This document shows positions 1 through 5,284 of a DNA stretch of 5,485 nucleotides, in pieces. The DNA comes from Pseudomonadota bacterium. GTDB taxonomy: Bacteria > Chloroflexota > Ktedonobacteria > Ktedonobacterales > JACDGC01. Location: positions 1 through 5,485 of the forward strand of contig JAJPKG010000297.1 of assembly GCA_021323815.1 (NCBI GenBank), in the 5' to 3' direction. The first letter of the stretch is position 1, and every line of letters starts with the position of its first letter. The notes beneath the pieces are model-generated. The model worked only from the letters and a program-made list of their open reading frames with translations, searched no databases and had not been told where the DNA came from. The position numbers were made by a program, and so were the translations under genes.

Positions 1-321
1 GATGGCACAAGTGGCGGATTCTGAGGAGAGCGCGATATGCTGCGCCCGGCGCAACAGCACGTTGCCATTCGTTGGACCCTCCACGCGTGCCCGAAAGCGC
101 CCGGTTTGATCCAGCAAAATGATTGAACGACCATCTTCTGCGCATCGCCGCAGTAATGCCGGACTGAGCATGATGTCGCCGAAACATACGATAGCCCCCA
201 GGTGTAACAGCGGCATCTGCATGACCTTTTCTGATCCCACCTCCATGCGGATGGTGTCGTGGTCCAGATGTAAATAGGCGTGTTCAGTCGTCACAAAGAG
301 CGTATTCAACAAATCTCGCAT
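1..321 (-). CDS. cas1: Cas1 integrase, type I-C, N-terminal 107 residues (runs off left edge)
   Basis: Cas1 is the integrase that, with Cas2, inserts new spacers at the leader end of a CRISPR array. Translation from the ATG at 321 is open to the window edge. It begins MRDLLNTLFVTTEHAYLHLD and contains VCFGDIMLSPALLRRCAEDG, a DQTGRFRARVEGP block and GNVLLRRAQ, all familiar from I-C Cas1. This covers the N-terminal beta domain and the entry to the helical domain. The catalytic Glu, His and Asp lie in the missing part, so activity cannot be judged. The start is fixed by a GGGAGG site 5 nt upstream. It lies 24 bp after the cas4 stop, so the two are surely co-transcribed. In I-C systems Cas4 binds Cas1 directly. 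Full length would be about 340 residues by family norm. Confidence 0.95.
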   Translation of the reverse strand, partial: MRDLLNTLFVTTEHAYLHLDHDTIRMEVGSEKVMQMPLLHLGAIVCFGDIMLSPALLRRCAEDGRSIILLDQTGRFRARVEGPTNGNVLLRRAQHIALSSESATCAI

Positions 322-326
322 CGGTT

Positions 327-332
327 CCTCCC
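327..332 (-). promoter_or_regulatory. Ribosome binding site of cas1
   Basis: The minus strand reads GGGAGG here, 5 nt before the ATG at 321, inside the 24-bp cas4-cas1 gap. It decides the cas1 start. Confidence 0.75.
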
Positions 333-345
333 GTTCTTCCCCGTC

Positions 346-993
346 CTAGCTGTCATCAGTTCGGTCGAAAAGCGCTTGTTTTGCCGTTTTCAGCCGCCCA
401 GGGCGCACCACCACGGCGGGCAGACATGAATCGAGCAGCGAGCACCGCACACAACGTTGGTCGTTTGGGGCTGCGGGTAACTGTTCCGCGCGCAGCAGAT
501 CGCGCGTCGCCAGCGTCATGGCTTCCACGCGCTCCCGCAGAGCCGCATCAATCACGATCTCGCGGCGCGTGCGTGAGGTACAGTAATAGACCGCCCCAGC
601 AGGAACAGGAACGCCGAACATCTCTTCCAGGCACAGCGCTTGAGCGCACAGTTGAATCGCTTCGTGCTCCCACTCTCGTTGCTTGCCCACTTTATATTCA
701 ACCGGATAGGGTGTGTCGCCGTGAAACTCCACTACGTCCGCCCGACCCGTCAGCCCCAAACGCACGGACCACAGAGGAAGAGCGCGTTCCACCCGCATCC
801 CACGCTCCCGGCGCGTCATTTCGCTATCCACACGCTCGTGTGCCAGGTGGCCACGCATCGTATAAATATTCTCATCGAATGTCTGCTCGATGTGAATCAG
901 CGCACATTGGCGCGGGCAATAACTGTGATGTTCCAACGCCGAGATCATGATCCGCTCTTGCTCATCCTCGGCCTTCACTTCAGCATCTTGCAT
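346..993 (-). CDS. cas4: Cas4 RecB-like nuclease, type I-C
   Basis: Cas4 is an iron-sulfur RecB-family nuclease that trims prespacers and helps choose PAM-adjacent, correctly oriented spacers with Cas1-Cas2. The 215-residue product shows the family motifs in order: SYCPRQCALIH with Cys26; RGHLAHER with His52; GRAD with Asp86; VEYK with Glu99 and Lys101 (the RecB D-ExK core); QLCAQALCLEE with Gln114; and a C-terminal cluster Cys181, Cys184 and Cys190. Together with Cys26 these give the expected four [4Fe-4S] ligands. Nothing is missing, so the nuclease looks active. The ATG at 993 is supported by GAGGAG 9 nt upstream. A later Met (residue 16, MISALEHH) is where many relatives start but has only a weak upstream site. 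A hairpin-bearing 69-bp gap separates it from cas7, and cas1 follows 24 bp downstream. Confidence 0.96.
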   Translation of the reverse strand: MQDAEVKAEDEQERIMISALEHHSYCPRQCALIHIEQTFDENIYTMRGHLAHERVDSEMTRRERGMRVERALPLWSVRLGLTGRADVVEFHGDTPYPVEYKVGKQREWEHEAIQLCAQALCLEEMFGVPVPAGAVYYCTSRTRREIVIDAALRERVEAMTLATRDLLRAEQLPAAPNDQRCVRCSLLDSCLPAVVVRPGRLKTAKQALFDRTDDS

Positions 994-1002
994 AGCATCG
1001 CT

Positions 1003-1008
1003 CTCCTC
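1003..1008 (-). promoter_or_regulatory. Ribosome binding site of cas4
   Basis: GAGGAG on the minus strand, 9 nt before the ATG at 993. It favours the longer Cas4 start over Met16. Just upstream lies CACCTGC, a heptamer also found upstream of the cas7 ribosome binding site. Confidence 0.65.
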
Positions 1009-1061
1009 AGCAGGTGCCCCTTCCTCACATGCAGTGAGGAAGGGATGGACAACAGCAGGTG
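1008..1061. repeat. 9-bp direct repeat CAGCAGGTG flanking the cas7-cas4 hairpin
   Basis: CAGCAGGTG occurs at 1008-1016 and again at 1053-1061, enclosing 36 bp that hold the hairpin. The layout resembles a short insertion with a duplicated target. Removing one repeat and the enclosed 36 bp would leave a gap of 24 bp, equal to the cas4-cas1 gap. Chance or slippage remains possible, because the repeat is short. Confidence 0.5.
1018..1044 (-). other. Perfect 11-bp intercistronic hairpin between cas7 and cas4
   Basis: The arms CCCTTCCTCAC (1018-1028) and GTGAGGAAGGG (1034-1044) pair perfectly around a 5-nt loop. In the minus-strand transcript the hairpin starts 18 nt after the cas7 stop and ends just before the cas4 leader. 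No U-run follows, so it is not a standard intrinsic terminator. It more likely protects the 3' end of the cas5-8-7 message, partly attenuates transcription, or is an RNA processing site. That role is inferred. It sits at the border between the interference and adaptation genes and is enclosed by a 9-bp direct repeat. Confidence 0.6.
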
Positions 1062-1062
1062 A

Positions 1063-2007
1063 TTAGCCCACCAGCCGCGTCAGCGTCACGCCCGCCGGCA
1101 TGTTCGCTTCGTGCAGCGCAATCGCATAGTCGCGGAAGCTGCGCGCCATGGGGACATGTTCCACATGAATGCGCTCGAAAAGCTGATGCGCCGGAGCGTT
1201 GCCCAGCGCGTTTTCATGCGAGAAGATATACAGCCCACGCAAGGCCAGCATGCCCCGGCTGGCTGAGCGATCCAGTTCCCAGCAGCGCTGCAATGCTTCC
1301 CAGAAGACCGCCAAATCGTCCGCTGCGAAGCCCGTCTGCTGCGCGAAATGTGGCGTGACAAAACCGTGGCCGAGGTAAAGAGCGTAGGGCAACAGCGCCT
1401 TGCGCCCGATCTCGGTGCGCTTGTCATCCTCCGCTTTGGTGATGGCGACGCGCGTGATGGCAAGATCCAGCGGCACAACGGGATCGACGGAGCGTGCGAA
1501 GGTAAGTTGCACTGGGCCGCGCACCTGGCCTGCGCCGCGCATCTTGCCGCCGTCCTTGTCCTTCTCACCGGTGGACATCACCGCACCAAAAGTGCGCACG
1601 TCGTAAAACTGCTCGCACATCCACTTCTGGCGCATATTTTCATAGTTGCGGCGTTCAGCAGAGCTGAGCGTTGTCTTGCCCTTCGCTTTCTTGGTGTCTT
1701 CGTCGTCGTCATCTACCTGCGCTTGTGCTGTTTGGGGCAAGGCAGCCTTTGACTCTGCGATGAGATCGTTCAAGGCATACCCCTTGCTCTGAATGAAGAT
1801 GCGAAAGCCAGGTTGGTTGCCACGTGTCACATCCACGTAATCGCGGATCTTGCGCTTGATGGAAACATCCGTCACCAGCCCATGCATCGTCTCAGGATCA
1901 ATACGCGGGAGGTTGCCCGCATCGGGATCGCCGTTGGGGTTGCCGTTCGTCACATCGAACAGGAACACGAAATCGTGGCGCTTGGTCGGGTCGGTGTAAA
2001 TGGGCAT
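1063..2007 (-). CDS. cas7: Cas7 (Csd2) crRNA-binding backbone subunit, type I-C
   Basis: Cas7 polymerises along the crRNA spacer and forms the backbone of the I-C Cascade. The 314-residue product carries the family signature near the N terminus (FLFDVTNGNPNGDPDAGNLP, about 15-34), then LVTDVSIKRKIRDYV (44-58), FYDVRTFGAVMSTG (134-147), GQVRGPVQLTFARSVDP (160-176), and GRKALLPYALYLGHGFV (201-217) towards the C terminus. The ATG at 2007 has AAGGAG 7 nt upstream. An in-frame GTG at 2049 would add 14 unconserved residues and has no such site. The protein is somewhat longer than the roughly 280-290 residues I recall for the family. The extra length lies in a charged stretch around 90-120 (a run of Asp/Glu followed by Lys) and a Lys-rich loop at 149-156. 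The gene is 79 bp downstream of cas8c. Confidence 0.96.
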   Translation of the reverse strand: MPIYTDPTKRHDFVFLFDVTNGNPNGDPDAGNLPRIDPETMHGLVTDVSIKRKIRDYVDVTRGNQPGFRIFIQSKGYALNDLIAESKAALPQTAQAQVDDDDEDTKKAKGKTTLSSAERRNYENMRQKWMCEQFYDVRTFGAVMSTGEKDKDGGKMRGAGQVRGPVQLTFARSVDPVVPLDLAITRVAITKAEDDKRTEIGRKALLPYALYLGHGFVTPHFAQQTGFAADDLAVFWEALQRCWELDRSASRGMLALRGLYIFSHENALGNAPAHQLFERIHVEHVPMARSFRDYAIALHEANMPAGVTLTRLVG

Positions 2008-2014
2008 TGCTGTT

Positions 2015-2020
2015 CTCCTT
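2015..2020 (-). promoter_or_regulatory. Ribosome binding site of cas7
   Basis: AAGGAG on the minus strand, 7 nt before the ATG at 2007. It fixes the start at 2007 rather than the upstream GTG at 2049. A CACCTGC heptamer lies just upstream, as it does before cas4. Confidence 0.8.
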
Positions 2021-2031
2021 GTGCAGGTGAT

Positions 2032-2052
2032 GGCGTGCATCGTGGTCACGCC
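2032..2052 (-). other. Small possible hairpin in the cas8c-cas7 gap
   Basis: GGCGTG (2032-2037) and CACGCC (2047-2052) can form a 6-bp stem with a 9-nt loop in the transcript, just before the cas7 ribosome binding site. It is short, and its role, if any, is unknown. Confidence 0.3.
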
Positions 2053-2086
2053 GAAATCGAATGTTGCGGTATGGATACGTTTGGAA

Positions 2087-2521
2087 TTACTGGCCGGCCA
2101 GATCTTCCATGCCGGTGTCGGCTTCGCTCAGCTTGCCTTGTTTGCGCGCTTCCTTTGCCGCAAGCCCCGCCCGAATGTCATCTGCTTTCTGGTGATAGTA
2201 ACCGAGTGCGAACAACGCCTGCTGTTTCATGTCCAAGGTCGTGGGAAAACCTGCTTTTAAGCTGCCCATGATCTCTTGCAGTTGTTTATCCAGCCGGTTG
2301 AAGGCACCAGGCTTGTCGCGCCGCAGCTTGCCCAAATGCGCCTGCCCATTACGCATCAGACGGCCAAACACTGATGCAGGCGCTGACGACGCCGTACCGT
2401 AATAGCGATCTACAATCGTCGCGTTCACTTTGTTGTCCAACGCCACCCGTTGCAACGATTCCAGCACGGAAAGCAGCCGCCCGCAGAGATATGCCGGGGC
2501 GGTGATTGTCTCATCCAGAAT
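2087..2521 (-). other. Probable Cas11c-coding segment inside cas8c (internal start unresolved)
   Basis: In studied type I-C systems the small subunit Cas11c is translated from an internal start near the 3' end of cas8c. Here the matching region is intact and in frame. Two starts can be seen. The first is a GAGGA site (2529-2533) followed 7 nt later by ATT at 2521, with CTG next at 2518, giving about 143 residues. The second is a GTG at 2428, just before NATIVDRYYG, with only a weak GGA 7 nt upstream, giving 113 residues, closer to the size I recall for Cas11c. No ATG suits. That Cas11c is made here is inference from the family; the sequence alone does not fix the start. Confidence 0.4.
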
Positions 2522-3877
2522 CGTCAGATCCTCGGCATGCGCTCCTATGCGATGCTCCCCGTTCTTCCGGCTAGCTACCGGTTCAATGCCATCCATATTA
2601 TGGTTCCCTTCTTCAACGAACTGCGATAACAACGCCATCTTGATCACTGCCGCATGAGCGTCTGTCACCTGACCTTCAGATCGCACCCGGCGCACAACCT
2701 GATATAGCACGCCGTCGGGCAATTTGCCGCCGTGCATGGCCACGTGCAAGAGCGCCTCCACTACCTGTGCTGGGGGATCTTCGCGCTGGCTCTTGCTGTT
2801 GATGGTCGCCCGTGCCAGGCGATAGAGGGGAAGAAAGCGATCCTCGCCCTTCGCATCTTTTAGGCGTTGCAACTGGAAATAGCGTTCCAGGTGCGTCTGT
2901 GCGGCATCCAGCGTCGTTTCCAGCCAGTCGCGCACGGCCACACGCGCTCCGCTGGCAGAGAGCACGGCGGCATAAAAAGGAGACACTTGCATCTGCGCGG
3001 CCTCAGGCTGACCGCGCCAGGGCGCTTGCAAAAATGCCTGCACGTCCTGGGCTTCTGCTTGCGACAGCAGTGATGTCACAGAGAATGGGAGCGGCTCGCG
3101 CGCCCAAAAGATGTAGACCACCGGCGCGACCGTCAGATGTGTGTCGTCTTGTTTCAGCAGCGTGTTCAACGCATTGCCGAAACGCTGGCCGCAGTCCTCA
3201 CAGGTCGGCGCGATGAGCGATGCTTCCAGACCATAGGACTCGAAGGCTTGCGCATTCGCGGAGATCAGCGCCATGCCACTGCTCGGCCCGCCATAGATGC
3301 CCTTGATGGAGATGGGGAGTCGTGCGACAGGCGGGCGCATCTCGCCGCACACCAGGCATTGCATCAACAGTGCGTCAGCGCCCGTCGCAGCCTTTTTCGC
3401 CCAATAGCGCTGAACATCGGGATCGTTGACAGGATTGCGCTTTTCGACCTCGAACATGATGTTTTCCGATGGATCGAACTCATCGGGGAGGACAAGTTGA
3501 TCGCGGAACTCGGTCAAAAATCGCAGGACCGCTTGCACACGCCCATTGCCCGTCTGCTCGACACAATCTTGCACCAGCGCTACGAAAGCCGCGTGTTGCT
3601 GGCGCACGCGCTCCGGATTGCTGTCTGCGCGCCCGATGCCCAGCACATATTCTGCGTTATCCACCAGCAGCTTAGGGCTGATGGCCACCGAGCGTTTGAG
3701 ATCAGGAACCATCTCCTCTGGCCCACGTTTGTTTTTCTGAGGCTTACGGCTGATGACACCTTGTGGTCGCCCCTCGGCGTCCAACGCGATGACATAACTC
3801 ACCGCGACGCGCTGATACATGGGTGGTGGAAGATTCTCCATCTGCTCGGCATATTCGCGCAACCGTTGGAGAAACAT
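2087..3877 (-). CDS. cas8c: Cas8c (Csd1) large subunit, type I-C
   Basis: Cas8c is the large subunit of the I-C Cascade. It sits at the crRNA 5' end, recognises the PAM and recruits Cas3. The 596-residue product has the Csd1 hallmarks: an N-terminal MFLQRLREYAEQ, a probable zinc site made of CLVC (Cys174, Cys177) and CEDC (Cys226, Cys229), the SANAQAFESYG segment (207-216) between them, and a C-terminal block with AYLCGRLLSVLESLQR (462-477) and NATIVDRYYGTASSAPASVF (485-504). The last block matches the part that in I-C systems is also made separately as Cas11c. The ATG at 3877 has GAGG 6 nt upstream and overlaps the cas5c stop by one base (TGATG), so translation is probably coupled. A GTG at 3880 would add one residue but lies only 3 nt from that site. 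Confidence 0.96.
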   Translation of the reverse strand: MFLQRLREYAEQMENLPPPMYQRVAVSYVIALDAEGRPQGVISRKPQKNKRGPEEMVPDLKRSVAISPKLLVDNAEYVLGIGRADSNPERVRQQHAAFVALVQDCVEQTGNGRVQAVLRFLTEFRDQLVLPDEFDPSENIMFEVEKRNPVNDPDVQRYWAKKAATGADALLMQCLVCGEMRPPVARLPISIKGIYGGPSSGMALISANAQAFESYGLEASLIAPTCEDCGQRFGNALNTLLKQDDTHLTVAPVVYIFWAREPLPFSVTSLLSQAEAQDVQAFLQAPWRGQPEAAQMQVSPFYAAVLSASGARVAVRDWLETTLDAAQTHLERYFQLQRLKDAKGEDRFLPLYRLARATINSKSQREDPPAQVVEALLHVAMHGGKLPDGVLYQVVRRVRSEGQVTDAHAAVIKMALLSQFVEEGNHNMDGIEPVASRKNGEHRIGAHAEDLTILDETITAPAYLCGRLLSVLESLQRVALDNKVNATIVDRYYGTASSAPASVFGRLMRNGQAHLGKLRRDKPGAFNRLDKQLQEIMGSLKAGFPTTLDMKQQALFALGYYHQKADDIRAGLAAKEARKQGKLSEADTGMEDLAGQ

Positions 3878-4527
3878 CACGCACCTCTTTCATAGAGCGA
3901 GGCCGGCACGCGCAAGATGCCGTGATCCAGGCTCGGTTGAAAGAAGCGCGGCTGTCCCCGCCCGCTGCCATCGGGGTCGTAGCGGATGTCAAAGAGCATC
4001 ATGCCCAATTCGCCTGTGCGGTCGATGGGCTGCTCTGTGCCATCTGGCTCACCGAATGCGCCGGTGAATTCACGGCATCCCAGATAAGGCATGTGGTAAC
4101 ATTGCCCGCGCTCCACGCGCCGCCGGAACTGATCGCGATATTTCGCTGGATCTTCCGTCACATCTGCGCGCAAGGCTACATCTGCCGTGATGATATACGC
4201 CACATCGCGCAAGGCCAGGGTATGCCGCTGGGCGCGGTCATCCTCAGCATAATTCGTTCCGCCCTGTTCAACCCGCTGGCGCGCCGAACGATATGAAGCG
4301 CGGTTGTTCACTTCGTTGCGCAACACCGAGAAGAATTTCACGTCGCGCAACACGCGAATCTCGCGGACATGCCACTGAAATTCCGGCTTCCAGAAGATGG
4401 CCTCCAACACGCCGCGCGCCGCCGAGGGCGTCATCACCTCATAGCTGACGCGCTCCACTTTCATCTCCGGTCTCGTGAAACATGCGAGATCGCCCCACAC
4501 CTTCACTTCCACCGGTGAATACACCAT
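3877..4527 (-). CDS. cas5c: Cas5c (Cas5d) pre-crRNA endonuclease and Cascade subunit, type I-C
   Basis: Type I-C lacks Cas6. Cas5c cuts the repeat hairpin to make crRNA and stays on the 5' handle in the complex. The 216-residue product begins MVYSPVEVKVWGDLACFTRP and contains KVERVSYEVMTPSAARGVLE (23-42), AIFWKPEFQW (43-52), FFSVLRNEVN (65-74), QRHTLALRDVAY (100-111), DPAKYRDQFRRRVERGQC (126-143) and PYLGCREF (147-154), all typical of I-C Cas5. The ATG at 4527 has AGGAGG 7 nt upstream. An in-frame ATG at 4572 would add 15 unconserved residues and is rejected. As the first cas gene read, it follows the predicted promoter, and its stop overlaps the cas8c start. Cas3, normally just upstream in I-C loci, is not there. 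Confidence 0.96.
   Translation of the reverse strand: MVYSPVEVKVWGDLACFTRPEMKVERVSYEVMTPSAARGVLEAIFWKPEFQWHVREIRVLRDVKFFSVLRNEVNNRASYRSARQRVEQGGTNYAEDDRAQRHTLALRDVAYIITADVALRADVTEDPAKYRDQFRRRVERGQCYHMPYLGCREFTGAFGEPDGTEQPIDRTGELGMMLFDIRYDPDGSGRGQPRFFQPSLDHGILRVPASLYERGA
3884..3887 (-). promoter_or_regulatory. Ribosome binding site of cas8c inside the end of cas5c
   Basis: GAGG on the minus strand within the last cas5c codons. It lies 6 nt from the ATG at 3877 but only 3 nt from the GTG at 3880, which favours the ATG and the TGATG stop-start overlap. Confidence 0.55.
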
Positions 4528-4534
4528 TGGACTC

Positions 4535-4540
4535 CCTCCT
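4535..4540 (-). promoter_or_regulatory. Strong ribosome binding site of cas5c
   Basis: Full AGGAGG on the minus strand, 7 nt before the ATG at 4527. It decides the start against the upstream ATG at 4572. Confidence 0.85.
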
Positions 4541-4577
4541 TCGCCTGTTTTTTCTCCCGCATCGTAGAACATCTATC

Positions 4578-4612
4578 TCAGATTTCCACGCGTCACAAAG
4601 GCGGATATCTGA
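4578..4612 (-). promoter_or_regulatory. Hairpin in the cas operon leader
   Basis: In minus-strand RNA, UCAGAU and AUCUGA pair. After one A-A mismatch, UCCGC pairs with GUGGA (one G-U), closing an 11-nt loop at 4590-4600. The same arms on the plus strand carry an A-C mismatch instead, so the structure favours cas mRNA. It lies about halfway between the predicted transcription start and the cas5c ribosome binding site. A role in leader stability or control is inferred. Confidence 0.45.
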
Positions 4613-4663
4613 AACTCGCTACCACGAATCGTTCCCAAATACGGTGAGAATTGTAGTAAGAGT

Positions 4664-4692
4664 ACTATAAGGCAAACTTAGGTAACAGTCGA
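4664..4692 (-). promoter_or_regulatory. Predicted sigma70-type promoter of the cas operon
   Basis: The -35 box is TCGACT (4687-4692, four of six consensus bases). A 17-bp spacer follows, then the -10 box TATAGT (4664-4669, five of six). Transcription would begin near 4657, giving a leader of about 130 nt before cas5c. Its place just after the TIR hairpin and before cas5c fits an independent cas transcript. An alternative -10 (TACAAT, 4650-4655) has no good -35 at normal spacing. Confidence 0.45.
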
Positions 4693-4703
4693 TTTCCTGG
4701 GAA

Positions 4704-4740
4704 GAAGGTACCTGCTCAACATGGGAAAGCAGATACCTTC
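4704..4740 (-). terminator. Hairpin after the TIR gene, possible weak terminator
   Basis: Read on the minus strand, GAAGGTATCTGCT and AGCAGGTACCTTC pair over 13 positions with one U-G wobble, around an 11-nt loop. On the plus strand the wobble becomes a C-A mismatch, so the structure favours minus-strand RNA. It begins 17 nt after the TIR stop. The sequence after it (TTCCCAGG) is not a proper U-run, so termination may be weak or factor-dependent. Confidence 0.5.
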
Positions 4741-4757
4741 AAAGATAACCCAGCATC

Positions 4758-5239
4758 CTATGTACGCTGACGACGTAAAGAGGCAAGAAGCTCTCGTTTC
4801 TTTGCTGTGTATTCAAGCGGGTTAGAAAAATCCACCCAGTGAGGAAGTTCCCAATCTTTTAGCTCGCTTGGTAGAGTGCAAGGGTGTAGTTTTACAGGAA
4901 TGATAAGCTTGCCATGCTCTACACTTTGCTTACGAGCAAGAGCAACCTCTTCCCTTACCCATCCTGACGCGAGTGCATCAGGTGAAATTACAACAATAAA
5001 GGCATCTCGCCCTGTAATTTCACTCCCACCTTTTGCCACCAGGCATCGCCGCAATAGACACCCCCTAAAGAGTCACACCACACAGCTTCGGCCCCCAGCG
5101 ATTTCCGAAGATCCTTTACCAAGCGATGCACGAATGCGCTGTCGTGATAACCGTAGCTTACGAAAACGTTTGGCTTGCTGGCTGTGTTAGCGTTGGAATG
5201 TTTTGTAAGAGCTATTGTTCCCACTTGCTGTTTGGTCAC
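4758..5239 (-). pseudogene. Small stand-alone TIR-domain protein, broken by one frameshift
   Basis: Bacterial TIR domains of this kind often cleave NAD+ and act in anti-phage defence. From the GTG at 5239 (GGGAGG 6 nt upstream) the frame reads through the first TIR strand (NVFVSYGYHDSAFVHRLVKD) to WWQK at residue 70. It then runs into VGVKLQ and stops at 4988. The neighbouring frame continues the same domain: GRDAFIVVISPDALASGWV, then REEVALARKQ, KLIIPVKLHPC, and DWELPHWVDF, ending at 4758. Adding one base at the A4 run (5031-5034) joins the halves into 160 residues. Glu98, four residues after Trp94, matches the catalytic Glu of TIR NADases such as SARM1 and lies after the break. No sensor domain is fused to it. 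A lost base, a sequencing error or, less likely, frameshifting could explain the break. It is AT-richer than the cas genes. Confidence 0.85.
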
Positions 5240-5245
5240 GTACTG

Positions 5246-5251
5246 CCTCCC
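5246..5251 (-). promoter_or_regulatory. Ribosome binding site of the TIR gene
   Basis: GGGAGG on the minus strand, 6 nt before the GTG at 5239. It supports that GTG over the far-upstream TTG at 5311, whose extra residues do not look like TIR sequence. Confidence 0.7.
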
Positions 5252-5263
5252 TTTCCTGATGAA

Positions 5264-5284
5264 TGGGATAGAAAAACTATCACA
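5264..5284. promoter_or_regulatory. Imperfect 21-bp dyad upstream of the TIR gene
   Basis: On the minus strand this reads TGTGATAG, five T, CTATCCCA. The eight-base arms match except at one position. It lies just before the TIR ribosome binding site. It could be an operator or a small leader hairpin; no clear promoter is visible beside it, so the role is unknown. Confidence 0.4.

Noticed and set aside
381..1062. Overlapping plus-strand open frames opposite cas4
   Set aside because: They are Arg/Pro/His-rich, lack ribosome binding sites and match nothing; they are the complement of a clearly recognised gene.
2008..2049. A 14-residue N-terminal extension of Cas7 from the GTG at 2049
   Set aside because: The AAGGAG site precedes the ATG at 2007, and the extension carries no family sequence.
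3137..3895. A 252-codon plus-strand open frame opposite cas8c
   Set aside because: Long antisense frames are common opposite GC-rich genes. Its sequence has no family features, whereas the minus strand is unmistakable Cas8c.
4528..4572. A 15-residue N-terminal extension of Cas5c from the ATG at 4572
   Set aside because: The AGGAGG site 7 nt before the ATG at 4527 and the family N terminus (MVYSPVEVKVWGD) fix the shorter start.
4650..4655. TACAAT as the -10 box of the cas promoter
   Set aside because: The nearest -35-like hexamer (TTGCCT) is only 14 bp away. The TCGACT and TATAGT pair has the right spacing.
5025..5045. Programmed -1 frameshifting in the TIR gene
   Set aside because: The run GCAAAAGG does not form a proper X XXY YYZ slippery heptamer in the zero frame, and I saw no clear stem just downstream. 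A lost base or a sequencing error is simpler.
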